This document shows positions 8,363 to 16,006 of a stretch of DNA of 64,000 bases, one piece after another. The stretch is taken from positions 1 through 64,000 of the forward strand of contig NZ_LZKQ01000189.1 of the NCBI RefSeq assembly GCF_001668675.1. The letters run 5' to 3'. The notes under the pieces were generated by a model, which worked only from the letters and a program-made list of their open reading frames with translations, was not told the DNA's origin and did not search any database. Origin of the DNA: Mycobacterium asiaticum (GTDB taxonomy: Bacteria > Actinomycetota > Actinomycetes > Mycobacteriales > Mycobacteriaceae). Every line of letters starts with the position of its first letter. The stretch's first letter is position 1. The translations under genes were made by a program, and so were the position numbers.

Positions 8363-10946
8363 ACAGATCATGGGGCGATTCGTCGGCGCCCGGGTCCGCA
8401 GGGTTGAGGATCACCGCCTGCTGCGCGGGCGCGGAAGGTATGTCGACGATGTCGTAGTCCCGGACATGGCGCACGCGGCGTTCGTCCGGAGCCCGTGGCC
8501 CCACGCCCTGATCCGCGGCATCGACACCACCCGCGCCGCCGCCCTACCCGGGGTGTACGCGATCCTGACCGGTCGCGACATCGCTGCGATCACCAACCCG
8601 CTGTTGGGGATGTTCGCCTTCCCGGGCCTCTACGACCCGTGGCACTGGGCCCTGGCAGTCGACCGTGTTCGTCTGGTCGGGGATCCGGTCGCCATCGTGA
8701 TAGCGACGTCACGCGCGCTGGCTGAGGACGCGGCCGAGCTGGTCGACGTGGAATACGAAGAGCTGCAACCGATCGCGACGGTGGCGCACGCCCACGATCC
8801 CGGTCGTCCGGCAATCTGGCCGAAGGCCAACGGCAACGTCGTCTACGCGGCGTCGGAGTCGTTCGGCGACATCGAAGCTGCGTTCGCCGGCGCGGATCGA
8901 GTGATCAGCGAGACCTTCCGCCAGCACCGGCACGCCAACCAGCCGATGGAGACCAGAGGCACGGTGGCCGAGATCGACGCCGACGGCAACCTCACCTTGC
9001 ATGCGGCCCACCAGGCTGCGCACGCGTTCAAATGGGCCATGGCCATGTGCCTCGCGCGCCAACCGGTGTGGACGTCGGTCCGCGATCTGTTCCGCCAGCG
9101 CGAGCAGACCAAGGCCATCTTCGCCGGGGCCCGCGATTTCCTCCGCGCCAACCCGACGGTGATCCAGGACACCCGGCAGCTGATGCCGATCATGCTGCGT
9201 CAGATCGCCAACGATCCGATGCGGATGGTCCACCTGAGCCGGATGTTCCTCGGATTGATGGCAACGCCCAAGGAACGCCTCCCGCGCGTCGTGACGGGCG
9301 ACATCGGCGGTGCATTCGGGGCGAAAACCACGGTGCTGCGCGAGGATATCGCCCTGGGCGCTGCCGCGCTGCGTCTCGGCCGATCAATCAAATGGATCGA
9401 GGACCGCAACGAACACCTGGTCCTCGGTGCCCAGGCTCGTGACGAGCAGGTCGCCGTCGAGGCCGCGGTGCGCAACGACGGCACGGTGCGGGGCCTGCGG
9501 GCCAAGCTGACGATGGACGGGGGCGCCTATCCGGGCTTCCCCTTCGGTGCACCGATGTTCTGCCGCATCATCCAGGCGATGTTCCCCGGCCCGTACCGGT
9601 TCGACGCCATGCAGTTCGATATCGAACTCGTCGCGTCCAACAAACCGACGTACGTCGCCTACCGAGGCCCGTGGGCGGTCGAAACCTGGGTCCGCGAAAG
9701 GCTATTCGATGTGATCGCCCGCGAGCTTGGGCTCAGCCGCGCTCAGATCCGGCTGCGCAACATCGTCGGGCCCGACGCACTCCCGACCAAAATGCTCACC
9801 GGCCCAGTCCTCGATGTGCGCATGTCGGCCAAGGCCACCCTCGAAAAAGCCTTGGAAATAGCTGATTTCGAACACTGGGCAGAGGAGCAGGCGGTGGCTC
9901 GCGCCCAGGGTCGGCGCCTGGGTCTCGGTATCGCAACCTATATAGAAGCGGCTCCGGGGCCGCCCGGGTACATGGACGTGATCCTGCCTGGCTTCTCCGC
10001 ATTCACCGGCGGGGAGCCCATCCACGCAGTCCTCGAAGCCGACGGCAGCGTCACGGTCCACACTCGGCAGATACCCCATGGCCAAGGCCACGAGACGACG
10101 CTCGCACAGGTGGCCGCCGACGAACTCGGCGTTCCGGTCCAGGCCGTCCGAGTGCGTTACGGCGACACGAACTTCACGCCGTTCGGGATCATGGGCACGG
10201 GCGGAAGCCGGTCGGCGGCGATGGCGGGCGGCGCGGTCGGCGTGGCCGCGCATACGTTGCGCGAGCACATTGTCGACATCGCCGCGGACCTGCTGGAGGC
10301 TTCGCCGGCGGACATCGTCATCGAAGACGGTGAGATTCACGTCGCGGGCGTCCCGGCGATGTCGCGGACCTTCCAAGAGGTCGCGCAGGAGGCGATACGG
10401 CGGGGCTCAATGGGCAACACCGACCGACTGGGCCGTAATGAGGCGATCCGGGTGCATCGGGACTGGAACGGCGGCGAAGGTGGGTGGGCGCAGTCCACGC
10501 ACGTGTGCTGGGTCGATGTGGACCTCGAAACCGGCCAGGTGAAGATTCCCCGCTATGCGGTCGTGGAGGACTGCGGCGAGATGATCAACCCCGCCATCGT
10601 CGAAGGGCAGATCCGCGGTGGCGTCGCGCAGGGCGTGGGCGCCGTGTTCTACGAGAAGACCACGTACGGCGAGGACGGGCAGCCGCGGTCGGGAACTTTC
10701 ATGGATTACCTGATCCCAACCACGATGGAGATTCCCGAGATCGAGATTCACCACATCGAGACGCCGTCGGACATCGCCTACAACTATCGAGGCGTCGGCG
10801 AAGGGGGGATGATCGGCGCTCCGGCGGCGATCACGAACGCGGTGGAGGATGCTTTGGCCGACCTCGGTGTCCGGATCACCGAACAGCACCTGCCGCCGAC
10901 CAGGATCCTCGAGCTCGCGGGCGTCATCCCCGAACGTACGGACTAG
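8355..10946 (+). CDS. Molybdopterin-binding large subunit, CoxL-like but not a canonical CO dehydrogenase
   Basis: 863 residues, xanthine dehydrogenase family. The N-terminal a/b hammerhead domain (RRVEDHRLLRGRGRYVDDV) is followed by molybdopterin domains with GDIGGAFGAK (about 313-322), GTGGSRS, and the catalytic glutamate in GVGEGGMIGAP (about 813-823). The active-site loop reads AYRGPWA (about 434-440). True form I CO dehydrogenase has AYxCSFR and form II AYRGAGR. A stretch of about 95 residues (216-311) lies between the first Moco domain and GDIGGAF, where relatives have about 25. The substrate is therefore unknown; an aldehyde or N-heterocycle is likelier than CO. The stop shares bases with the convergent coxE-like stop. 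Confidence 0.85.
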   Translation: MREQIMGRFVGARVRRVEDHRLLRGRGRYVDDVVVPDMAHAAFVRSPWPHALIRGIDTTRAAALPGVYAILTGRDIAAITNPLLGMFAFPGLYDPWHWALAVDRVRLVGDPVAIVIATSRALAEDAAELVDVEYEELQPIATVAHAHDPGRPAIWPKANGNVVYAASESFGDIEAAFAGADRVISETFRQHRHANQPMETRGTVAEIDADGNLTLHAAHQAAHAFKWAMAMCLARQPVWTSVRDLFRQREQTKAIFAGARDFLRANPTVIQDTRQLMPIMLRQIANDPMRMVHLSRMFLGLMATPKERLPRVVTGDIGGAFGAKTTVLREDIALGAAALRLGRSIKWIEDRNEHLVLGAQARDEQVAVEAAVRNDGTVRGLRAKLTMDGGAYPGFPFGAPMFCRIIQAMFPGPYRFDAMQFDIELVASNKPTYVAYRGPWAVETWVRERLFDVIARELGLSRAQIRLRNIVGPDALPTKMLTGPVLDVRMSAKATLEKALEIADFEHWAEEQAVARAQGRRLGLGIATYIEAAPGPPGYMDVILPGFSAFTGGEPIHAVLEADGSVTVHTRQIPHGQGHETTLAQVAADELGVPVQAVRVRYGDTNFTPFGIMGTGGSRSAAMAGGAVGVAAHTLREHIVDIAADLLEASPADIVIEDGEIHVAGVPAMSRTFQEVAQEAIRRGSMGNTDRLGRNEAIRVHRDWNGGEGGWAQSTHVCWVDVDLETGQVKIPRYAVVEDCGEMINPAIVEGQIRGGVAQGVGAVFYEKTTYGEDGQPRSGTFMDYLIPTTMEIPEIEIHHIETPSDIAYNYRGVGEGGMIGAPAAITNAVEDALADLGVRITEQHLPPTRILELAGVIPERTD

Positions 10947-12010
10947 CCGATGACCGCGATCAGCTCGTCCAATGCGTTCAGGTTGTGACCATCGATGAAT
11001 TCGTCGATGTGCGGTAGTGCTGCGGCCATACCGCGGGCCAGGGGTGCATAACCCGGCGACGCCTTGAGCGGGTTGACCCACACCACCTTGTGAGCCACGC
11101 GCGACAGCCGCGCCATCTGTTCACCGATCACGGTGGGGTCGCCCCGCTCCCACCCGTCGGAGAGGATGACCACCACGGCGCCACGAGACATGCCCGGCAT
11201 CCCCCACGCATTGTTGTAGTCACGCAGGGTTTCGCCGAGTCGAGTGCCCCCAGACCAGTCGGGCACCGCCGCGCCCGCGCGCCGCAGCGCCTGCTCGGGG
11301 TCGCGCAGCAACAACTCCCGCGTCAGCCGCGTCAGGCGCGTTCCCAACGCGAACGCCTCCACGCGACGGCGTCCGGCGACCGCGGCGTGCATGAATCGCA
11401 ACAGTGCCCGGGAGTAGGCGTCCATCGAACCGCTGACGTCACATAGCAATACCAACCTGCGGGGACGCCGGGTCGGCGCATTCCAGGCTCGGCGGATTGG
11501 TTCCCCACCGGTGCGCAACGCACGGCGCACGGTGGCCCGGACGTCAGGCTGCGAGTGCCGCCGGTGCTTGGCGGGCCGGCGCCGCCTGCTGCGTCGCATC
11601 GCCGCCGTCGCGCGAAATTGGGCCATCAATCGCTGGGCATCGGCAAAGTCGTCCGCGGTGTACTCGCCAAAGTCCTTGCTGCGCAGAACTTCTACTGGGC
11701 TGTAGCGAACCTCAGTGGTGGGCGACGTGCTCGGCTGCTCGGCCGCGGTCTCCGAGTCGAGGTCGTCGCGACTTGCAGCCAGCGGTTGGTGGAGCCAGAA
11801 CGAACGGAATACCCGGTCGAAGGTGTCGATGTCCTCGGGCCGCTTGACCAATACGGCACGCCCCGCCCAGTACAGGGTGTCGTGGTCGGTCGGATCGATC
11901 TCGCTCAGGGCCGAGACGAACAACGCGACCGAGCCGCTGGGAACAGCCAATCCCTCGGCCCGGAGCCGGCGCGCGAACACCACCGCAAGCCGGTCAGCGT
12001 TGTCATACAT
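10943..12010 (-). CDS. VWA-domain protein, CoxE-like
   Basis: 355 residues. The C-terminal von Willebrand factor A domain has the metal-ion site DVSGSMD (191-197), a downstream GGTRLGETL and LSDGWERGD. The N-terminal half is the CoxE/DUF58-like region, with an arginine-rich stretch (139-165). CoxE proteins work with the MoxR ATPase CoxD to mature the molybdenum active site. It is encoded on the opposite strand, ending nose-to-nose with the large subunit, and overlaps the 3' end of the ATPase gene by 8 bp. Confidence 0.85.
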   Translation of the reverse strand: MYDNADRLAVVFARRLRAEGLAVPSGSVALFVSALSEIDPTDHDTLYWAGRAVLVKRPEDIDTFDRVFRSFWLHQPLAASRDDLDSETAAEQPSTSPTTEVRYSPVEVLRSKDFGEYTADDFADAQRLMAQFRATAAMRRSRRRRPAKHRRHSQPDVRATVRRALRTGGEPIRRAWNAPTRRPRRLVLLCDVSGSMDAYSRALLRFMHAAVAGRRRVEAFALGTRLTRLTRELLLRDPEQALRRAGAAVPDWSGGTRLGETLRDYNNAWGMPGMSRGAVVVILSDGWERGDPTVIGEQMARLSRVAHKVVWVNPLKASPGYAPLARGMAAALPHIDEFIDGHNLNALDELIAVIG

Positions 12011-12899
12011 CGTCGTCGGTGATCCGCACCAAGGCGTCGAGCCCTGCCGCCCTTGCCTTTTCGATGTCCTCGCGATACTTCAACACCCAGCCGAGGGTGT
12101 GCTCGACCTCGGTGCGCGGCAATTCCGGCTCACCCAGTTCGGCCAAAGCGCGGGCCCAGTCGATCGTTTCGGCCACTCCCGGGGGCTTGTAGAGGTCAAG
12201 ACCCCGCAACTCCTCCACGGCGGCCGCGACCCGCCGCGCCAGCCGCTCGCTCGCCTCGGGCACGCGCAGCCGCACAATGGCCACTTCCCGCTCGATGCCG
12301 GGGTGGTCGACCCAGTGATAGAGGCAGCGTCGTTTGAGCGCGTCGTGCAGGTCTCGAGTGCGATTGGAGGTCAATATCACCGTGGGCGGCAGCTCGGCCG
12401 CGAACGTACCGAGCTCCGGCACCGTCACCGCGAAATCGGACAGGATCTCCAGCAGGAACGCCTCGAACTCGTCATCGGCACGGTCGATCTCGTCGATGAG
12501 CAGCACCGGCGGTGGGCCGTCGCCGTTGTCGAGGGCTTGCAGGAGCGGTCGACGAACGAGGAATCGCTCGGAGAAGAGTTCATCCTCAGCGGCAGCGACA
12601 GCCCGCGCACCGCCGGTTTCCGCGGCTTTCAGGTGCAGCAGCTGGCGCGCGTAATCCCATTCATAGACCGCCTGCGACACGTCGATGCCCTCGTAGCACT
12701 GCAGGCGCAACAACTTTGCACCGGATAAACGCGCCAGGGTCTTGGCGACCTCAGTCTTTCCCGCCCCAGCCTCACCTTCGAGCAGCAGCGGGCGCCGCAG
12801 GCGCACGGCGAGATGGATGGCGGTGGCTAGCCCGTCGTCTGCGAGGTAGCCGAAGCGAGCGAGGTCAGCTTTGAGTTGGTGGACCGCGTCGGTCGTCAC
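12003..12899 (-). CDS. MoxR-type AAA+ ATPase, CoxD-like
   Basis: 298 residues. Walker A is GEAGAGKT (42-49), Walker B LLIDEID (133-139), sensor 1 LTSNRTRDLHDALKRRC (arginine finger region). CoxD-type ATPases act with the VWA partner to insert sulfur or copper into the Moco centre of CO-dehydrogenase-family enzymes. It heads a two-gene operon with the CoxE-like gene, opposite to the M-S-L operon, implying one functional maturation set. Confidence 0.88.
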   Translation of the reverse strand: MTTDAVHQLKADLARFGYLADDGLATAIHLAVRLRRPLLLEGEAGAGKTEVAKTLARLSGAKLLRLQCYEGIDVSQAVYEWDYARQLLHLKAAETGGARAVAAAEDELFSERFLVRRPLLQALDNGDGPPPVLLIDEIDRADDEFEAFLLEILSDFAVTVPELGTFAAELPPTVILTSNRTRDLHDALKRRCLYHWVDHPGIEREVAIVRLRVPEASERLARRVAAAVEELRGLDLYKPPGVAETIDWARALAELGEPELPRTEVEHTLGWVLKYREDIEKARAAGLDALVRITDDDV

Positions 12900-13032
12900 G
12901 GATGCACCTCCTGACGCGCCCCGGACGAGTCATCGTGCGGGTCGCACTGCTGACTCTACGAAGCGGCGGGGGCCATTGCACGCTTGCCATGCTCAACTAC
13001 GATCGACAGATGCCATGCGCGCGGATCCCGCG

Positions 13033-13728
13033 ATGACCGTCGTCCTGGCACTCCGTTGCGCTGACGGCATTGTGATGGCGTCCGATTCACAGATCACCGA
13101 TGGTGGTCGCGGTCTGACCTATCCTGCGCAGAAGCTGCACCCGCTGGGAAAGTACGCCGCGTGGGGCGGTAGCGGTTCCCGTGCTGTGCTCTACGACCTC
13201 GAACAGATCTTCAAAGCCGAGGCCGAGTCCGTGGTGGAGGCGACCAATATCGGACACGCGTTGCAGGCACGGGTGCTTCCGGTGTTCAAATATCACTACG
13301 AGAACTACATCGAGCATGTGCCGGCGCAGCACTCCGCTGGGACACCTGCGACTTACGTTCTTGCCGCGGGCTACGCCGGAGACATCCCCTTCATCATCGA
13401 CGTTGACCCGAACGGGTTGATCGGGCACCACGAGGAAACCGGATTCCAAGCCATCGGCAGTGGTGCGGCCATGGCCCAGCAGGCGCACGCGTTGCTCGCG
13501 CACTTTCGGATGACCGAGCGCGACGTGGACCACGGAGTGGTTGCCGCGCTGCGCGTGCTGGATGCCCTGGATGCATCGTCGCCGAGTGTCGGTGGCCCGA
13601 TGGACATCTGCCGCATCACGCCGGACGCCGCCAAGCACTTGACCCCCGATGAGGTGGAAAAGGTCCGGGGCCAGATCGATCGCTGGGTTGAACTCGAGCG
13701 AAAGGCGCTCGATCAGCTCTTCGATTGA
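13033..13728 (+). CDS. Stand-alone proteasome-fold (Ntn-hydrolase) protein
   Basis: 231 residues when started at 13033, placing Thr2 next to the initiator as in beta-type Ntn proteases: MTVVLALRCADGIVMASDSQ is the strand-loop-strand of proteasome beta, HslV and Anbu subunits. A further match is AAWGGSGSRAVLYDL, followed by a Gly-Ser rich IGSGAAMAQQAHALL. An upstream in-frame ATG at 13015 would add six residues and bury the threonine. It is not next to prcBA-type genes. Activity and oligomeric form are inferred from the fold signature only. Confidence 0.7.
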   Translation: MTVVLALRCADGIVMASDSQITDGGRGLTYPAQKLHPLGKYAAWGGSGSRAVLYDLEQIFKAEAESVVEATNIGHALQARVLPVFKYHYENYIEHVPAQHSAGTPATYVLAAGYAGDIPFIIDVDPNGLIGHHEETGFQAIGSGAAMAQQAHALLAHFRMTERDVDHGVVAALRVLDALDASSPSVGGPMDICRITPDAAKHLTPDEVEKVRGQIDRWVELERKALDQLFD

Positions 13729-13816
13729 GCGTCGGGCAGTCGGTCGCGAGGCAACGGGGCTCTGGCAGTACCTGTATCACCAGAATCTCCCAGACATCCC
13801 AAATGGCAGGCAGCCT

Positions 13817-13845
13817 GGTTGAGTCGGGAACCTCCCGATGTAACC
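13817..13845. promoter_or_regulatory. Interrupted palindrome upstream of the SDR gene
   Basis: GGTT-N3-TCGGGA-ACC-TCCCGA-N3-AACC is symmetrical about base 13831 and ends 47 bp before the dehydrogenase start. Two nested half-site pairs suggest a dimeric repressor site. The protein that binds it is unknown; the HTH regulator at 14752 is one candidate. Confidence 0.45.
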
Positions 13846-13891
13846 CGATCACCCCTGTCGGCGCATTGCACCGCAGAAAGAACGGAGACCA

Positions 13892-14698
13892 ATGACGAAC
13901 AGCCAAACCACCACTCACACTGAGCTTTTCGATCTGAGCGGGAAATGCGCACTTGTCACTGGCGGCACCAGAGGCATTGGGATGATGATCGCGCGTGGCC
14001 TCCTCCAGGCGGGCGCCCGCGTCGTCATCAGCTCACGCAAGGCAGACACGTGCGCGGAAGCACAGCAGCTACTGTCGGAATTCGGTGACGTTCAAGCGAT
14101 CCCGGCCGACCTGTCCGAGCACGACGAGTGTCAACGCCTCGCTGACCTAGTGACGATCGACAACGATCGCCTGGACATCCTCGTCAACAACGCGGGAGCG
14201 ATGTGGCGTGAGCCGCTCGCGACGTTCCCAGACGAGGCCTGGGACGAAGTGATCGACCTCAACCTCAAGTCACCGTTCTGGCTGGTACAGGCGCTGCTCC
14301 CCGCACTTCGGAAGGCTGGCACTGCCGATGACCCCGCACGGATCATCAACATCGGCAGTATCGCCGCCATCCATGTCGCCGGCTCGCCCAACTACTCGTA
14401 CGCCAGCAGCAAGGCGGCCCTTCATCAACTCACCAGAGTGCTTGCCAGAGAACTGGGTCCACAGCACATCACGGTGAACGCGGTAGCACCGGGAGTGTTC
14501 CCCTCGCAGATGATGGCATCCACGCTGGAGGCCTCCGGCGACACAATCGCGGCGGCGACTCCTCTCCGTCGACTCGGTCGCGACGACGACATGGCGGGCG
14601 TCGCTGTGTTTCTTGCCGCCCGGGCCGGGTCCTACCTCACGGGCGCGATCATCCCGGTAGACGGCGGCATCGCGACGACCGCAACCGGTACGCCCTAG
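13892..14698 (+). CDS. Short-chain dehydrogenase/reductase
   Basis: 268 residues, classical SDR. The nucleotide motif TGGTRGIG is at 23-30, NNAG at 99-102, and the catalytic serine (S156) and YASSK (Y170, K174) are in place. SSRK after strand 2 suggests NADP preference. The C-terminal GAIIPVDGG is the usual family ending. It belongs to the 3-oxoacyl-ACP reductase/gluconate-dehydrogenase-like group; the substrate is unknown. GGAGACC precedes the ATG, and a palindromic element lies 47 bp upstream. It is followed by an HTH regulator gene on the same strand. Confidence 0.88.
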   Translation: MTNSQTTTHTELFDLSGKCALVTGGTRGIGMMIARGLLQAGARVVISSRKADTCAEAQQLLSEFGDVQAIPADLSEHDECQRLADLVTIDNDRLDILVNNAGAMWREPLATFPDEAWDEVIDLNLKSPFWLVQALLPALRKAGTADDPARIINIGSIAAIHVAGSPNYSYASSKAALHQLTRVLARELGPQHITVNAVAPGVFPSQMMASTLEASGDTIAAATPLRRLGRDDDMAGVAVFLAARAGSYLTGAIIPVDGGIATTATGTP

Positions 14699-14732
14699 GC
14701 GGGTACCCGCAGTGCCTCCCTCGGACTGCGGG
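14699..14732 (+). terminator. Inverted repeats between SDR and HTH genes
   Basis: A 12-bp palindrome, GCGGGTACCCGC (14699-14710), overlaps a second repeat, CCCGCAGT (14706-14713) / ACTGCGGG (14725-14732). The two folds are mutually exclusive. There is no T-run, so this may be an operator for the HTH gene at 14752 rather than a terminator. Confidence 0.4.
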
Positions 14733-14751
14733 ACACGCTTACGGTGGGAAG

Positions 14752-15642
14752 ATGGCCACGATGGATTTACGCGCCGACATCCGAGAGTTTCTCAGCTCGC
14801 GTCGCGCCCGCATCGCACCCGAGCAGGCGGGACTGTCCGCTTACGGCGGCAATCGCCGGGTCAAGGGCTTGCGTCGCGAGGAGGTAGCGCTACTGGCAGG
14901 GGTATCGGTCGACTATTACGTGCGCATGGAGCGCGGCAGCCTCGCAGGGGCTTCTGATGGCGTGCTCAACGCGTTGGCCGCTGCGTTGCAACTCGACGAG
15001 GCCGAGCGCGACCATCTGTTCCATCTCGCGCGGCAATCCGGGGCGCGCAGCCGTCCGCGCCGCCGCACGCCAGCAGTGACGGTGCGCTCGACACTGCAGC
15101 AGGTGCTCGACGCCTTCTCCGATGCCCCAGCTTGGATCCGTAACGGACGCTATGACGTGCTCGCCATGAATCAGCTCGCCCGTGCGTTGTATTCACCAGT
15201 GCTGGCCGACCCGCGACGACCCGCGAACACGGCGCGGTTCGTCTATCTGTTCCCCGAGGCCAAAGAGTTCTTCGTCGACTACGACCAACTTGCCGTTGAC
15301 GCGGCCGCGAAGCTACGCATGGAAGCCGGCCGCAACCCGCATGACGAGGGGCTGATAGCCCTGGTGGGCGAATTGTCAACGTGCAGTGAGCTATTCCGGC
15401 AGCGGTGGGCATCTCAGGACGTGCGGCTGCAGCGCTCCGGACGCAAGCGGCTGCACCATCCGATCGTGGGCCGGCTCGACTTGGACGTCGAATCTTTTGA
15501 ACTGCCCGCGGATCCGGGCCTGCACCTCAACGTTTACACCGCGGCCGCGGGCACGCCGACCGCTGACGGTTTAGCGCTGCTGGCGTCGTGGGCGGCCACC
15601 CAAGAGAGGCTGGCGACCGAGCTTGAAGCACCCAACGGATAG
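14752..15642 (+). CDS. XRE-type HTH regulator with MmyB-like ligand domain
   Basis: 296 residues. The N-terminal helix-turn-helix (about 38-70) has the family marker RVKGLRREEVALLAGVSVDY YVRMERG. A MmyB/PAS-like ligand domain (about 105-280) contains WIRNGRYDVLAMNQLARALY. This large actinobacterial family is often paired with a dehydrogenase that it represses. Here it lies 53 bp after the SDR gene, so it probably controls that gene. Its last base is 2 bp from the convergent hypothetical gene. Confidence 0.85.
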   Translation: MATMDLRADIREFLSSRRARIAPEQAGLSAYGGNRRVKGLRREEVALLAGVSVDYYVRMERGSLAGASDGVLNALAAALQLDEAERDHLFHLARQSGARSRPRRRTPAVTVRSTLQQVLDAFSDAPAWIRNGRYDVLAMNQLARALYSPVLADPRRPANTARFVYLFPEAKEFFVDYDQLAVDAAAKLRMEAGRNPHDEGLIALVGELSTCSELFRQRWASQDVRLQRSGRKRLHHPIVGRLDLDVESFELPADPGLHLNVYTAAAGTPTADGLALLASWAATQERLATELEAPNG

Positions 15643-15644
15643 TG

Positions 15645-15986
15645 TCAGGGCCAGCCTCGGCCACCCAGCCACAGCGGCGGTTCCTGGTCGTTGTACATGC
15701 TGTTGGGCCGCCATCGCTGTCGATGCATCAGCCGACCGGCGTGGTGTTCGGCCACGTCCTTCAGGTACTCGACGTCGTCACTGGTCCACGGGTGCTGGCC
15801 GGTGCCGTCCAACCACCATCGCGGTTGCCCGTCCTGCTCGTAGCGAGTGATCCGGTAGCGCCAGGCGACGTGCCTACCCTTGGCGTCGAGCTGCCAGTCC
15901 AGCAGCCGCGGGCGGATGGCCTCGGGAGTCGGCTCGATGTATTCCCGAGGGTAGGTGATCCGGATCTCGACGAACTCACCGCCCAT
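15645..15986 (-). CDS. Conserved hypothetical protein
   Basis: 113 residues, soluble, tryptophan- and arginine-rich, with VEIRITYPREYIEPTPEAIRP at the start and a beta-rich middle (WRYRITRYEQDGQPRWWLDGT). I do not recognise the family. It lies 20 bp downstream of the P450-reductase gene on the same strand and is probably the last gene of the PE-P450 operon. Confidence 0.55.
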   Translation of the reverse strand: MGGEFVEIRITYPREYIEPTPEAIRPRLLDWQLDAKGRHVAWRYRITRYEQDGQPRWWLDGTGQHPWTSDDVEYLKDVAEHHAGRLMHRQRWRPNSMYNDQEPPLWLGGRGWP

Positions 15987-16006
15987 GTATCAACTCTAAG
16001 CGGCTT

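Noticed and set aside
8355..10946. Calling the Mo-enzyme a carbon monoxide dehydrogenase
   Set aside because: The defining AYxCSFR loop is absent (AYRGPWA), so only the wider family is supported.
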